Shown here piece after piece: positions 11,375-23,030 of a stretch of DNA of 64,000 nucleotides (positions are counted from its first letter, which is position 1; every line of letters starts with the position of its first letter). A program made the position numbers and the translations under genes. The stretch comes from Cocos nucifera (lineage: Eukaryota > Streptophyta > Magnoliopsida > Arecales > Arecaceae). The notes below the pieces were generated by a model. That model ran no database searches, was not told the DNA's origin, and saw only the letters and a list, made by a program, of their open reading frames with translations. The DNA lies in the NCBI GenBank assembly GCA_006176705.1, contig QRFJ01003313.1, positions 30,880 to 94,879 on the forward strand, read 5' to 3'.

Positions 11375-12130
11375 ATGGGATCAAGTGGATTCAAGATGGA
11401 TTTTGAAAAGTTCGACAGCAAGGAAAACTTTACCCTATGGCAGCAAAGAGTAAAGAACTTGTTGGTTCAGTAGAGGATCTACAAGATCTTGACAAAAGAA
11501 AGGCCAAAAAAGATCAGTGCTGAGAATTAGAAAGAGTTGGAGGAAATTGCTTTTAGCATAATTAGGATGTGCTTGGTCGATCAGGTTTTGCCCGAGGTTT
11601 ACATAGAGACTATGGAAAAGGGACTCTGGGAGAGACTGGAGAACACATACATGGAGAAGAACATGACGAACAAGCTATGGTTGAAGAAATAGTTATATAG
11701 TCTAAGGATATCCGAAGGCGGAGATCTTGTTGCACATATCCAAAGGTTCAATAAGGTGTGTTCTGAGGTTATGAGTTTGGATGTGAAGATCGATGAGGAG
11801 GATTGGGCATTGCTGCTATTATGTTCTCTCCCAGGTTCATATGATGGTCTCATAACAACTTTATTTTATGAGAAGAAGATCCTAAACTATGAAGAGGTTA
11901 TTGGTATGCTCAAATCAAATGAGCAAAGGGAGAAGATCTGCAAGGGAGACCCTAAGTCTGAGATCTTGGCTATGAACGAAAGATAGGGAAGATCAAAGAA
12001 GAAGACAAGAGGAAAATCTAAGGACAGGTCAAAGTCTCGCAATCAGAGGAAGATGATATTGAAATGTTATAAATATCATCATCCTGGACACCTGAGGAGA
12101 GATTCTCCTTTTGAGATCAGAAAAAAGAAA
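11375..12130 (+). pseudogene. C1 gag (broken by stops)
   Basis: The start at 11375 gives MGSSGFKMDFEKFDSKENF, the same N-terminus as C3 gag. The gag core FTLWQQRVKNLLVQ is followed by TAG where C3 has CAG (Gln). More stops occur after ISAEN and WLKK. A 76-codon open piece at 11756-11986 holds CSEVMSLDVKIDEEDWALLLL. The zinc knuckle at about 12063-12110 reads CYKYHHPGHLRRDS, so the second and fourth Cys are lost (C-C-H-C becomes C-Y-H-S). In a working element this protein would form the virus-like particle and bind the RNA. Confidence 0.85.
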
Positions 12131-15100
12131 GGCCAGCAAGGAAGATGATATAGCTTCTGTGAGCAATGGAGAAGATCTGCTAGTTGTATTAGATGGATCC
12201 ATAGAGTGTGATACTATATGGATATTAGATTCAGCATGCTTGCATCACTATACTTCTCATCAGGAGTGGTTTGCTATCTACCAAAAGGTTGATGGTGGAA
12301 GTATCAATCTTGGAGATGATCACCCATGCAAAGTAGTTAGAATTGGCTCTATCAGGATGAGGATGTATGATAGGATTATTCGTGCATTATCAAATATCAG
12401 GCATGTACCGAAGTTGAAAAAGAATTTCATTTCTTTGGGCTACTTGGAGGAGTAGGATTATGCTTTTAGTAGTCAGGCTAGAAGTAGATGTCTGAAAATT
12501 TCTAAGAGAGCTTTGGTGGTGATGAGAGGTAGAAGACTAAGCAACAATCTTTATAGAATGGAAGGCTCGGTGGTAAATGATAGTGCAGAGGTGCTAGCAA
12601 CGGCATAGGAGGAGCATATTTTATATCGACTGTGGCACTATCAGATGGGTCATATGAGTGACCGTGGGCTCACAAAATTAAGTAGAAAAGGTATGATCCC
12701 AGCCCTGAAGAAGGAGGGTATAGATCTTTATGAGCCATGTATCTTTGGCAAATAGCATAGGGTGAAGTTTGCCAGAAATACCAAGCGCAATGAGGGAGTG
12801 CTGGATTTGGTGCACTCAGATGTGTAGAGACCAGCTTCTGTATCAACTAGAGGTTGGGCAAAATACTTTATTACTTTCATTGATAATTTCTCAAGAAAGA
12901 TGTGGATTTATTTGATCAGAAAAAAATCAGAGGTGTTTGTTCGGTTTAGAGCTTGGAGAGCTAAAGTAGAGGAGTCAGTAAGATAGGTAAAGTATCTGAG
13001 GTCAGACAATGGAGCAAAGTATACTAGCCTAGAGTTCAGGAGGTACTATGAGAAAAATGGCATCAAATGTCATTACACGGTGAGGATGACTCTCCAGCAG
13101 AATGGTGTCGCAGAGAGGATGAACTGGACACTGACCAAGAAGGCACAGAGTTTGAGGTTGCAGACATCACTCCCAAAGTTCTTTTAGGGTGATGCTCTAA
13201 TTTTTTCTTATTTTCTTGTGAACAGGTCTCCTCATTATAAGTTGAATGGAGGCATTCTAGAAGAGGTCTAGAGTAGAAAGAAAGTGGAGCTTGGCCACCT
13301 AAAAGTCTTCGATTGCATAGCCTATGCACATGTGGAGGCAACCGAGAGGAGCAAATTGGATCCAAAATCTTAAAAGATGATATTTATAGGATATCCACAA
13401 GAAGTCAAGGGGTACCTATTGTGGGACTCTCAAGTACAAAAGTCGGTGATTAGCAGGGATGTTATCTTTGATGAGAAGAGCATCTTGAGAAGATCTGGGA
13501 TAGATGGAACTGAAAAAATAAAGATGAATAGCGATGGCCAGTCAGAGAATGATGGTATGCAGGTTACATCCACTTATAAGAGTGTTCTTGTTGAGGTGGA
13601 ACTGGGCAGAAAAGTATTATCTCAGATTAAAAATTAGCATGGAGGATCGATAGTTCAGACAGATGTGCAGAAAAAGCCTCAAATATTAGGCAGATATGTG
13701 CCAGTGGGAGTGGCTTTGCACAAGCTCCAGCGTACTATTAGGAGATTGATCAGATATGACATTAATGAGGTTATCTCCTATGCACTCATCACTGCTAATG
13801 GAGATCTAGAGAGTTATGCAGAGGCCATGGAGAGTGAGGATTATGATTCATGGATGCAGGCCATGATGGAGGAGATGGAATCACTTAAGAAGAATCAGAC
13901 ATGGCAGCTAGTGGATCTTCCAGAGGGTGCTCGACCTATTGGCTCAAAGTGGGTGTTCATAAAAAAAGAAGCACCTTAAGAACAAGATGGAGTCAGATTC
14001 AAAGCAAGGCTAGTAGAAAAGGGATACTCACAAAGGAAAGGGATTGACTACATAGAAATTTTTTCTCCTATGGTGCATCATACATCTATTCGAGTTTTAC
14101 TGTTAGTGGTGGCACAGCATAACATAAATTGGAATAGATGGATGTGAAGACAGCCTTCCTTCATGGGACTTTAGAGAAAAGAATCTACATGAAGTAGCCA
14201 AATGGTTTCGTGGAGATGGGATAGGAAGAAAAGGTGTGTTTACTTAAGAAGTCTTTGTATGGCTTGAAATAATCCACTCGACAATGGTATCGAAGGTTTG
14301 ATAGCTTTGTCTTGAGCCTGGGTTTCAGTAGATGTAAACATGATTATTGTGTCTACGTCAAGGATGTAGATGAGGAGGATGCCCTGTACCTATTATTGTA
14401 TATAGATGATATGCTCATAGCCAGTAGAAGCATGGATACTGTAAAAAGATTGAAAAGAACATTATCATCTGAATTTGAGATGAAAGATTTGGGTCCAGCT
14501 GAGAAAATCCTTGGAATGGAGATTTGTAGAGATAGGTGCAAAGGAGTGCTCTATTTATCACAAGGAAAGTATGTCCAGAAGGTTCTGAAGAGGTTTGGGA
14601 TGGAGAAGGCCAAACCTGCAGAGATGCCATTGTCGAGCCATATGTCTCTCTCCAAGTTACAGTGCCCCAGTCAAAAGAGGAGAGAGAGTACATGGAATGA
14701 GTCCCTTATGAAAATGCTGTTGGTAGTGTGATGTACACTATGGTGTCCTATAGACTAGATATAGCACATGCTGTGAGCACAGTTAGTAGATACATGGCTA
14801 ACCCTAGGAAGAAACACTGAAAAGCATTGAACTAGATATTGAGATATCTGCATGGAACAAGGAATTATAGTTTGGTGTTTGATGGGTAGCTGGGAGGATT
14901 TAAAGAATAATCTATAAAGATGTGTGAAGGTTCAGGTCCTCTGGAAGGGTTTGTTGATGAAAATTATGCTGGTGATGTTAATACAAGGAGGTTTACTACT
15001 GGATACCTCTTCTATGTATATGGTGGACTAGTGTCTTGTTGATCAACCCTTCAGCCAATCACGGCCTTGTCTACCATAGAGATCGAGTACATTGGGATAA

Positions 15101-15440
15101 TGGAGGCTGCAAAAAATGCCCTTTGGCTTAGGAGGCTGATTGATGAGTTGGGGGTGAAGTAGAGCAAGGTTACACTATTCAGTGATAGTCAGAGTGCTCT
15201 ATTGTTGGCATAGAACTCAATCTATCATGCACGCACAAATATAAAGATGTGAGGTATCACAGAATCAGAGAGCTGATGAAGGAAGGTGAAGTGGAACTGA
15301 TGAAGGTCCATTACCAAGGAGAATCAGTTTGATGCACTCACGAAGGTACTCCCCAGAGATAGCTTTTAGAGATGTGTGGCACGGATGGGCCTGTTGAGAA
15401 GAGATGAGTTCATAAGGACTTGGAAGCACCAAGGTGGAGG
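12131..15440 (+). pseudogene. C1 pol: protease, integrase, RT, RNase H (broken)
   Basis: Protease: ILDSACLHHYTSH near 12225 (catalytic DSAC). Integrase: LWHYQMGHMSDRGL zinc region near 12635, LVHSDV near 12810, YLRSDNGAKYTS near 12995, QQNGVAERMN near 13095 (catalytic Glu). RT: WQLVDLPEGARPIGSKWVF at 13900-13960 and the catalytic YIDD in LLLYIDDMLIAS at about 14390-14420. RNase H follows to about 15430, with a degraded IEIEYI region near 15075. Frames 13377-13637, 13665-13979 and 14312-14731 are still open in pieces. Stops are mostly TAG, with a few frameshifts. An AAGGTGGAGGA polypurine tract precedes the 3' LTR. Confidence 0.88.
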
Positions 15441-15441
15441 A

Positions 15442-16057
15442 TGTGAGCTTAGAAGTAGCACTCCCAAGTCTTGAAAATATGAGAAGACAGGTCATAGGAA
15501 GATGGAAGCGAGCCAGAAGAAGAATCAGTCTCAACAGTAAAGTTTAGAAACTGGATCGGCTCACTCTGAGACTGAGCCGGCTCAGTTGAGAACTAGGTCA
15601 ACTCAGTCTAGGACTGGGTCAGCTAGATCTCAGAGGAAAATTCAGATAGAAAGTAGCATTTTTGGACTACTGGCATGGTACATAATTGGGTCGGCTCAAT
15701 CTGGAACTAATCCGACTCCGTTGCAAGTTGGCCGGCTCAGTCTGAAACTAGGCCAGCTCAATTTTTATGGATTATTATTTTGTGTACGTGGATTGTTTGA
15801 GTTTGAAAAGTTTTTTTATAAGCTTAGGCTTGACCCTTTGTAAAGTATATATACTAAAAATAGGTTAAGGTTGTAAGTGTGCTAAAATATACTGAATAAA
15901 AGCTCTTTCCTTCCGAAAATCTCTTCTTCTCTTCTTCACTATTTCTTGATTTATTTGATCATGCTTTCGCAGAAATCTCTAAGAAGTACTTTCTTGTTGC
16001 TTGGCTAATCACTAGTGGCCATGCCGATCCGTGTGGGAAGAGTGCATATTTCCAATA
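15442..16057 (+). repeat. C1 3' LTR
   Basis: It begins TGTGAGC and ends CCAATA (terminal CA changed to TA). It aligns throughout with 10485-11104 and carries the same GACTGAGCCGGCTCAG-type motifs. GTTGG follows at 16058. Confidence 0.92.
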
Positions 16058-16062
16058 GTTGG

Positions 16063-17184
16063 ATAGTCTTTCTAGACTCACCATCTAAAATCTAATTGAT
16101 TTTATACCAGATCATCGATCATAATAAATTTTTAAGCCAATCCTTGGCTTATAATTCAATTTTTATGCTTGGATAGATCTTTTTCTTAGCTTCAAAATCC
16201 AATTAAAGCTAACTATAATAAATACAAAAGATAGAAGAAGAATTAAAAATACAATGCACCTTTAATGAGCTAAAATGTCGATGAAGCTTTTGAATCTTCT
16301 TTAATGGAAGCTTTTGAGAAGGTGAACTTGTTTTCTTGCTAGAAGAAATCTATTGATTTGATATTTCAAGGAGTTGAAAATGGAAATGGAATATTCTCTT
16401 TTCAATGTACTTTGGACTTTTCTACTTGACTTTTGATTTCTCTCAATGATTGATATGTTAAGTTTTATCTCTTAAGTATTTTGTAGATCTTTTCTAATGT
16501 TTGGTAGGTTGGAGAAATGTTTCTAACCGTTGAAAGTTTGAATTTGGTCATTGGAAAGTGGACTATGTAGTTTTGAACATTTTGTAGAAAACTAACAGTT
16601 AAAACTCGAGTCGACTCGACTATGCCCTCGAGTCGACTCGACCCTCCTACAAGTCTGCCTCCAAACTTTTATCTCAAAAATCAATCTTTCTATATTTTCC
16701 TAAGATCTCAACTTGGCAAGCTCGAGTCGACTTGAGCCTTCTACTCGAGTGAAATATTTTTATTTTAAAAATTTTCTTTTTTTATTGTTCATTCGAGTTG
16801 ACTCATTCGCAATCATGAGTGACTTGAGAGCATGTTGGCTAAAACTCTTGCATGCCAAATTATATTTTATTCTTGTTTCACCTCGAGTCGAATAGGGTCT
16901 TCTATGAGTCAACTCAATTGCTCTTACTATTGAATTTTTTGATGTTCATCAATTTAATTGCCTTTCAATTTTGATCTTGGGATATTCTTTTTCAGCCTTG
17001 TTTTAAATATGTGTCATACTTTAAAAGCTTTCAAATTCTTCTTATTTGTTCTTAATTATACTTTTTAAGATTTCTCTCTTGATACTCCATAATTCATCCT
17101 AAAACATGATCTTAGAGAATTCATTAGTCCAAACATATACTCAAACATTTTGTTACTCATCAAAATTAATCCTAGGGGCCGACA
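16063..17184 (-). repeat. S 5' LTR, distal part (after C1 insertion)
   Basis: It continues the S LTR alignment (matching about 820-1914) and ends at GACA (17184) just before the TAGCC target copy. It includes the GAGTCGACTC-type palindrome array at about 16605-16830. Confidence 0.88.
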
Positions 17185-17189
17185 TAGCC

Positions 17190-18167
17190 AAGATCAAGTC
17201 GATGTACACTATAAGTTGATCTACAAAGAAGTTCCAAAGATCGATGGAGTATCCTTCGAAACTTAAGTCAATCAAGGTCTTGAGAGCAGATAGTAAAAAT
17301 GGAGAATTAGAAGGCAAGGAGAATGAGTGTGAGTGAAGGGAGTAGGACTTCGATCTTCCTTCAGTGAAAAGTTAAGAAAAGTTTTTGGCAAAGTTTTAAT
17401 TTTTTGAATCTTATCTTCTAGAAGGGTACCCTACCTCTCATTCATAGAGAGAATTTGCTTAGGCCATTAGGCTCTATAAGGAGTTTGTTAGGTTATTAGT
17501 TTATTATAATGGAATGGCCAGTTGTGTGGCAATTATGAGTTGTTTTCCCATATGGAGATTAGCTGTAGCATAGCTAGAAGATAGTTATAATCATAGCTAG
17601 ATGATAGCTATGACATTGTTGAAGATCAACTGACACTTTCTTATTAGAGCTCAACTATCATATTGTTAGGTCAGTATCAATCCAATCTGGATGTGTCAGT
17701 AATGTCGGTATTAATCCGATCTTGGCATGAAATAGTGCTCACAAGCATGTCAGTCAAATCTAGATCTTGGCATAGAGCACTGATGGGCAAGGTGGTATTA
17801 AATCGATCTCTGTTGAAGTGCTAATTGGCATGTTGGTATAAAATTGATCTTGGCCTAAAATACTAGTGGGTGAAATGGTAGAAAACTGATCCTGACCTAG
17901 CAGCATATATGAGCCATCAAACCAACTGGCATTACCATAAGGGCGTTAAATTGCCAACATAAGCTATTATAATTAGGTGAGTGGCCATGAGACTGGCGTC
18001 TTGTTGATGTGAGTCAATTACTATAATACCAAATCAATATTGTCCCAGATTGGTGTTCAACCTATCTAAACCTGATATTGGCTGTATTACGTCATCATCA
18101 GAATACCTTAAGATCAGCGACCTTCTTGATATTGCCATGTGCCTAGAGGTGATTAGCTGTACTAACA
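17190..18167 (-). repeat. G5 3' LTR (partial), with 60-bp-scale U3 repeats
   Basis: The plus-strand right end ACTAACA followed by CTTGCCCCCCACTTTC has the same layout as G0 (CCCAACA|CTTGTTCTCC) and G3 (CCCAACA|CTAGTCCCCC). Between about 17680 and 17900 it holds degenerate tandem units of roughly 60 bp sharing GATCTTGGC and GGTATTAAA, where G0 and G3 LTRs carry minisatellites. The other LTR copy is not in view. Confidence 0.55.
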
Positions 18168-18195
18168 CTTGCCCCCCACTTTCTATACTTGAAGT
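18168..18195 (-). promoter_or_regulatory. G5 polypurine tract
   Basis: Read on the minus strand it is AGAAAGTGGGGGGCAAG next to the LTR start. It sits in the same place as the tracts of G0 and G3. Confidence 0.5.
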
Positions 18196-18584
18196 GGAGT
18201 TTTTCATGCTGGATGTGGAAAGTTGATTAAAAATATCTCTTTTAACTTATGCCATCAATAAATGCGCCATATGGCTACAGCTAATATTAATTCCTTAGTG
18301 GTTCAAAGTGACACACTACCTCTCTTGAAAAAGTTCCATCATGTCTATCATACCAAATAATTCTAAGGGCTTGGAGAATCAAGAATCCATTATTATCTGA
18401 ACGACTATGCTCATATGATGTGGGGCACCACACTATTATTAATTGCTCAAGCTACTATATGGATCATACTTACATGACTTAATCAGAGTGGGGTGCGCTA
18501 AAACATCTTTTTTTAGAGATATCAGATTGCTAACAAGTGGGACAAATCTATGGTAAAGTGAGTTGATTTGAACCATTATCATGC

Positions 18585-18595
18585 TATATAAATAG
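18585..18595 (+). promoter_or_regulatory. TATA box of the G5 antisense gene
   Basis: TATATAAATAG lies 196 bp upstream of the predicted leader-intron donor. In G0, G1 and G3 a TATA-like element sits about 177-187 bp upstream of the same donor. Promoter function is inferred from position. Confidence 0.5.
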
Positions 18596-18780
18596 GATTG
18601 TAGCAATTTAAAATTTATTTAACTATTTTCACCATGCGAAGACTGTGAAAAGTTTTCTAGAACTTTCTTAGTGCCATCAAAGCCAGAGGAAAAGGGTTCC
18701 AATCATTACCGGAGCTAGAAGGAAAGTCAATGGAATCGAAGAAGAAAAAGCTTCTTTAGAGCCTCTTTTTCCTTTATTAG

Positions 18781-18902
18781 GTAGGTCTTTTAATGTTCAA
18801 TATGGTTTCTAACAGTTTTCTTCAAATAAAATTTCATTTGCCTCCATTTTCTTTATTTATTTCTCCTCCCTCCTTCAGTTTTACCTTCACTTCTCTTTAA
18901 AG
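18781..18902 (+). other. Predicted leader intron of the G5 antisense gene
   Basis: Donor TTAG|GTAGGT and acceptor TTTAAAG|A enclose 122 nt with a pyrimidine-rich 3' half. The acceptor is one base before the ATG at 18904. Matching introns of 120-123 nt occur in G0, G1 and G3, which supports a real splice unit. Confidence 0.55.
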
Positions 18903-18903
18903 A

Positions 18904-21183
18904 ATGTCTTCCTATGAGAGTGTGTCTTCCAATGGTGATAAAAGGAGGGAAAAAATATTCTGGATGGGTAGGCCTCTCGATCTACCCAGCCTGACTCGAG
19001 CTTGAGGTGACCACTCCATCTTGAACGACCACCAAAGTCAGTACTTCTGGCAAGCAAGACTGGAGTCTCTGATAAGAAGATTTCTAGAATATTTCAGTCT
19101 AGGTAATGAACTATCTGTTATGACTAATCTTAACCTCTAGAAACCTAGGGATAAGTATCACATTCCTAAAAATTTCAATTAATAGCTCTAGATCAGGATG
19201 GCCAGGTTACCAAACCTCCAAAAGGCTGTATCGCATTTTATGATGAGGCACTTCAGTCTAAACTATGATTTTTCTTGCATTCCTTTATCTGCAATGTCCT
19301 AGATTTTATATGCTTTATCCAACCTAGGTAACTCCAAATGCTATTAGGATGATTTTAGTCTTCATCATCTGCTATTGCTTTGTTGCCATATATTTTAGGA
19401 TCTCCCTCTTTATGGCATTATTCATCCTAGAAAACATCCCAATGAAAAAGGTTGGTGGTATTTCTCATCTTGATTAAATTATAAATTTGGTCCTCCCCTT
19501 TCTTTTTCTATTCACGATCGAAAAAGTCTTTTTTTTTAATTTCTTTTGATATTCCTTAGGATTTTAGTTGTAGCTGGGGTAAACCTTAGCTTAAATGGAA
19601 TTTCAATAGCCAAGTCTTATCTAGGGATAAAGAGGCTTTTGAAGAACTGCTGGGTATGAAGATACCCAAGCTGAGCTAGCTGGTAACTGACCGATCTTTG
19701 TTCAACACCAGCATCAGCCAAATTTCTTTCTAGGATAAGTTCGATGTCGAATTCTTTTCATCTCTTCAAACGTAGTTGTGTTTCCTTGACAAAATTTTTC
19801 TTTGTTGTCATGGCAATCATGAAGTTTGACCCAAGGAGGCTAGTGGAGGTGAAAAAGAGAAAACAAGACTCTGACCATCCCACTGCTAAAAGGGGGAAAG
19901 AAGCAGTCGAGCACTCCAGGTTGGCTTCTCTCCAACCCTCTCCAGTTTCAATCTAGGACTGCTGGTAATAAATGCGGTTCTAGTTTTTGCATCAAAGCCA
20001 GTGTCAGAAAGCTATTGGCAAACTACTGAGGTGGCCCATCCACCTACAAAAGAAACAACTATGCCTCTGAGGTTGAGCTCTTCTCCTGTGCCACTTCCGA
20101 TGTCTACAAAGTCATCTTGAACTACAGAGGGGTGGAAACTTCCTAAGGTTGATCTGCCGTCTACTTCAATAGACAAGATTGATCTTTCTTAGGCATAACC
20201 ACTGGAGATGTCATGGCTCGACAAAGAGCTACTATGTGGTGATGCCATAGAGAGACCTTGATGCCTAAAGATGAGACTGCTCAGTTAAGCAGTTACTCAA
20301 CTTCGGGTTCAATAGTATGTTGGATATAAGTTCTTTTATTTTTCTTCCTTTTTTTTTTTTTACATCAGCATTATGCCAATCTAATGTTTCATTTTTCTTC
20401 TCAGTTGGCCATGTACTTTAGGTTACTTAGCGAGCACTTGACATGGTTTTATGAGAATAAGAAGTCTCTACAAGAGAGGCTATAGTCCGAAAAGAATTGT
20501 AAGAAGACAACTAAAGAAAAGGCTACTAAGGAGGTTAGGGCTGTTGAGGAGTTGAAGAAGCAACTCCAAGAGAAGTTGGCCGCAATAAAGGAGAAGAACC
20601 AATCTTTACTGGACTAGTAGAGAAAAATGAACAAAGATGAGAAGAAGTTACTTAAACTGTAGAAGGTGGTTGGGAGGATCTCTGAGCTGGAGGTCAAATT
20701 GAAGGAGGCAGAGAAGACCATAGTAGCTTGGGACAAAAGCCTTCTTGTGTTTTAATGGGACATTGAGAGGTACAAGGAGGATGCTGCTTAAGTTGTGGAG
20801 GATTACAAGTCCTTCGAGGCATTCCAACATGAAGTTATGGAAGCTTCTGAGGGGGCATATGATTTTGGGTTCTTGAGTTGCAAGAACCTGATCAAAAAGT
20901 TCTTTCCTGACCTTGATTTGAGCAAGGTTACCCTCGACATCATAACTATCAAGATGGGATTTGACTTGACTATGACACCAATAGTTGAGACTCCCATATG
21001 ACCGACATTGAATGCTGCTCTAACCATGGGACTGCCCTAATCGATTGCAATGTGGCTTGTTAACTCCTGTCTCCAAATCCAACTCCCAATAGTCAAAGTC
21101 ATTTTTGTGGAATCTCTAATGGATAATGGAGACATGGCTTCAGCTATTGCTGCTCCTTCCAATGTTCCCCAGGCTACCACCTA
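18904..21183 (+). pseudogene. G5 antisense gene (diverged, degenerate)
   Basis: The start MSSYESVSSNG parallels MSS/MSI at the same place in the other gypsy copies. The N-terminal half, with MRHFSLNYDF and KGWWYF-type segments (19230-19480), is broken across frames and only loosely like the domain in G0. A second predicted intron has donor GTATGT at 20315 and acceptor CTTCTCAG at 20404, in the same position as the intron before the coiled-coil part in G0 and G1. After it comes a Lys/Glu-rich coiled coil (20405-20790) and a C-terminal segment with DFGFLSCKNLIKKFFPDLDL (20850-20925), a pattern common at the ends of such ORFs. Numerous stops are present. Function is unknown. Confidence 0.5.
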
Positions 21184-21191
21184 ATTTTTAT

Positions 21192-21195
<4 letters not shown>

Positions 21196-21230
<35 letters not shown>
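21196..21230. repeat. (CT)n microsatellite
   Basis: An uninterrupted TC run of about 35 bp lies just after the G5 antisense gene, in its presumed 3' untranslated region. The following 170 bp up to 21407 hold no feature I can name. Confidence 0.9.
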
Positions 21231-21232
<2 letters not shown>

Positions 21233-21407
21233 AGTTATTATATTAGCCCAACTTGGGCTTTGTAAGTACCTTTGATGGTAATGAAGAGTAAATTTTCTTC
21301 AATGACTTTTCCTTCTCCTTTACATCAAATGTTTCTGACTTTATTTTACCCAATGTGGATTTTGAAATGCTTTGGGAGATTTCAAAAGATTTCTAAGTTA
21401 TCCATAA

Positions 21408-22394
21408 TATTGGTGCAGAATCTGGTTGATGTCGGATTGAGCTAGAGTTGGAGAAGTAGAGGTCGCCATTGGTGACCTGCAAAATAAAGTCCCATCTAGA
21501 GTCGGGGGTGGTGGGTTCGGCAGGACCCTCCAATGATCAAGTTAGCTCTTCTAACCAATAGAAATGAAGTGCTCAAAAAATTGAGGAGCAGAATAACAAA
21601 AAAAAAAATTAGAGCTTAGAGAAAACATATTTAGGGGGTCCCTTTTATAAATGGAGCGTGTAACAAACTGATAGCAATAGTAGTAACCATTTGGTAGTAG
21701 GCCGCTCAGGCCACATGGAGCTTGTTATGGAGGATGGTATCTATTGTCGTGATGCACTAGTCAAGAGTGGTGTCTGTTGTCGTGACTTGCCAGTCTGTTG
21801 AAATTTAATAGTTGAAGTTTGAATGGGATAGCTATAGGTGGTGAAGAACTTCACGTCACAGTAGTTTGAGAGAGATTTGGATGTTTTCAAGATTGTCTAT
21901 GTTGATTGATATTTGCTGTATTAAGAATTGATGTCGAGGTCCTTCTAGTGACAAAGAGAAGTTCGATTGGAAGGAGCCCTTTGGGCAATTAGAAAGAATC
22001 TGAAAAGAGTTCATCCTAGAGGAGTTCATCCTGGAGGAGTTTGTCCTGGAGGAGTTCATCCAAAAGGAGTGTAGCTGGAGAAGATTGTCTGGAAGGAGTG
22101 TGACTAGAGGAGATCACCGAAAAGGAGTGCGACTGGAGGAGATCGTCCAAAAGGGGTGCGACTGGAGGAGATCATCCGAAAGTAATACGACTGGAGGAGA
22201 TCATCCAAAAGTAGTGCGACTGAAGAAGATCGTTCGGATGGAGTGCGACTGGAGAAGATCGTCCCGAAGGAGTGTGACTAGAGGAGATAGTTCAGAAGCA
22301 GTACGACTGGAGCAGATCATCCGAAAGGAGTGCGACTGAAGGAGATTGTTTGGAAGCAGTCAAAAACTTTGACAAGGTCATTTTACCCCCAACA
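21408..22394 (-). repeat. G0 3' LTR
   Basis: On the plus strand it runs from TATTGGTGCAGAATCTGG to CCCAACA. The left part matches the G1 LTR end and the X LTRs in reverse (CACCAATA terminus, a TATAAA-type box read in reverse at about 21650). Its 29-bp minisatellite occupies 22060-22350. A single LTR copy is visible, because the other is outside the window. Confidence 0.75.
22060..22350. repeat. 29-bp minisatellite in G0 U3
   Basis: About ten units built on GACTGGAGGAGATCGTCC with variable tails, spaced 29 bp. An ORF over it (22085-22339) reflects the repeat and is not a gene. Confidence 0.85.
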
Positions 22395-22430
22395 CTTGTT
22401 CTCCTACTTTCAAATTCAAATTTTGAATCA
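22395..22430 (-). promoter_or_regulatory. G0 polypurine tract
   Basis: On the minus strand, GAAAGTAGGAGAACAAG abuts the LTR start TGTTGGGGG, the expected priming site for plus-strand synthesis. Confidence 0.6.
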
Positions 22431-22710
22431 AGGGAGTATGAAAAAGCTGCTACAGTCGATGTTCTTCGACAGTTTTCCACTCCCAGGGGGACGGAGCTTT
22501 TATCTTTTTTTCAAATCGATGTTGTGGTTTTTAATGTCGAAAGACCTGAATGGGTGGATTTCCTCGAAGACTCATTTGGAATGAAGCTTCGTGTATAGTG
22601 TAATAAAAGTTCTGTCCGTTGCCACTTCTCTGCCATAATGGGCAAGATACGTGTCAACCTAAGGTTAGTCCACGAAGACCTACAATCAAGACCATCTCGG
22701 ACTCTTGCAG

Positions 22711-22720
22711 TTAGTTAAGC
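22711..22720 (+). promoter_or_regulatory. TATA-like element of the G0 antisense gene (degraded)
   Basis: TTAGTTAAGC aligns with CTATTTAAAC in G1 and CTATTTAACC in G3. It lies 187 bp before the leader-intron donor. It is probably no longer functional in this copy. Confidence 0.4.
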
Positions 22721-22897
22721 TCATCTTTTCTTTCTTGGTTTTCAGTTCATCCTGGTTTCTTCTCTTTTCTCTTTGATCTTTATCTCCTTCTTGCTTTAGA
22801 GCATCAGTGTCTTCCACCATCTTCTTTGATTCTTAGGGGTTCCCTCGTTCGATTTTTGTCGAGCTCGCCGTCTCTCCGTTCTCCTCCATCAACTTAG

Positions 22898-23020
22898 GTT
22901 AGTCCCTGAGTCTTTCTTTTTTGATTATTCCTATCTTTTGACATTTTTGTCCATTTGGTTTCTTTGCGGGAGTCTTGAATCTTATTTTTTTGATTTTTTG
23001 AGAAAATTTCTCCATTTTAG
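22898..23020 (+). other. Predicted leader intron of the G0 antisense gene
   Basis: Donor CTTAG|GTTAGT, acceptor CCATTTTAG, 123 nt, T-rich before the acceptor. The start codon follows ten bases later at 23031. Position and length match G1, G3 and G5. Confidence 0.6.
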
Positions 23021-23030
23021 TTTGATCCTC

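Larger units (their letters stand above)
10485..16057 (+). mobile_element. Element C1: Tork-like Ty1/copia retrotransposon
   Basis: It is a complete 5.57 kb element with LTRs of 620 and 616 bp and the target duplication GTTGG (10480-10484 and 16058-16062). It carries an initiator-Met type primer site, gag, protease, integrase, RT and RNase H in copia order. The same family occurs as C2 and C3 in this window. It sits inside the 5' LTR of S, so it is younger than S. Gag and pol contain many in-frame TAG codons at sites where C3 has Gln or Trp codons, so it is a dead copy. Confidence 0.93.
545..17184 (-). mobile_element. Element S: SIRE/Maximus-like Ty1/copia retrotransposon, nested-disrupted
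   Basis: Two LTR copies of about 1.4 kb lie at 545-1914 and at 10210-10484 plus 16063-17184. They are flanked by the 5-bp target duplication TAGCC (540-544 and 17185-17189). On the minus strand the internal order is gag, protease, integrase, RT, RNase H; integrase before RT defines Ty1/copia. The gag resembles the SIRE/Maximus lineage. The 5' LTR is interrupted by copia C1 and the RT by a 0.65 kb MITE-like insert. Without the inserts the element is about 10.4 kb, and a further degenerate ORF region follows pol. Coding parts have many stops and frameshifts, so it is not autonomous now. Confidence 0.88.
17190..21407 (-). mobile_element. Element G5: old Ty3/gypsy (Tat-like) fragment, minus orientation
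   Basis: It consists of an LTR part (17190-18167), a minus-strand polypurine tract, and an antisense-gene region on the plus strand (18.6-21.2 kb) in the same order as in G0, G1 and G3. It is cut by G0 at 21408, and its pol would lie beyond the window. S is inserted in its LTR, so the LTR may extend into 1-544. Divergence from G0, G1 and G3 is clearly greater than between those copies. The identity rests on layout and on antisense-gene similarity, because no pol is visible. Confidence 0.6.

Noticed and set aside
18585..21183. Possible host gene with TATA box, intron and (CT)n in its 3' region
   Set aside because: Order and intron lengths match the antisense gene of the gypsy elements in this window, and the region lies next to a gypsy-type LTR boundary, so a retroelement origin is the better reading.
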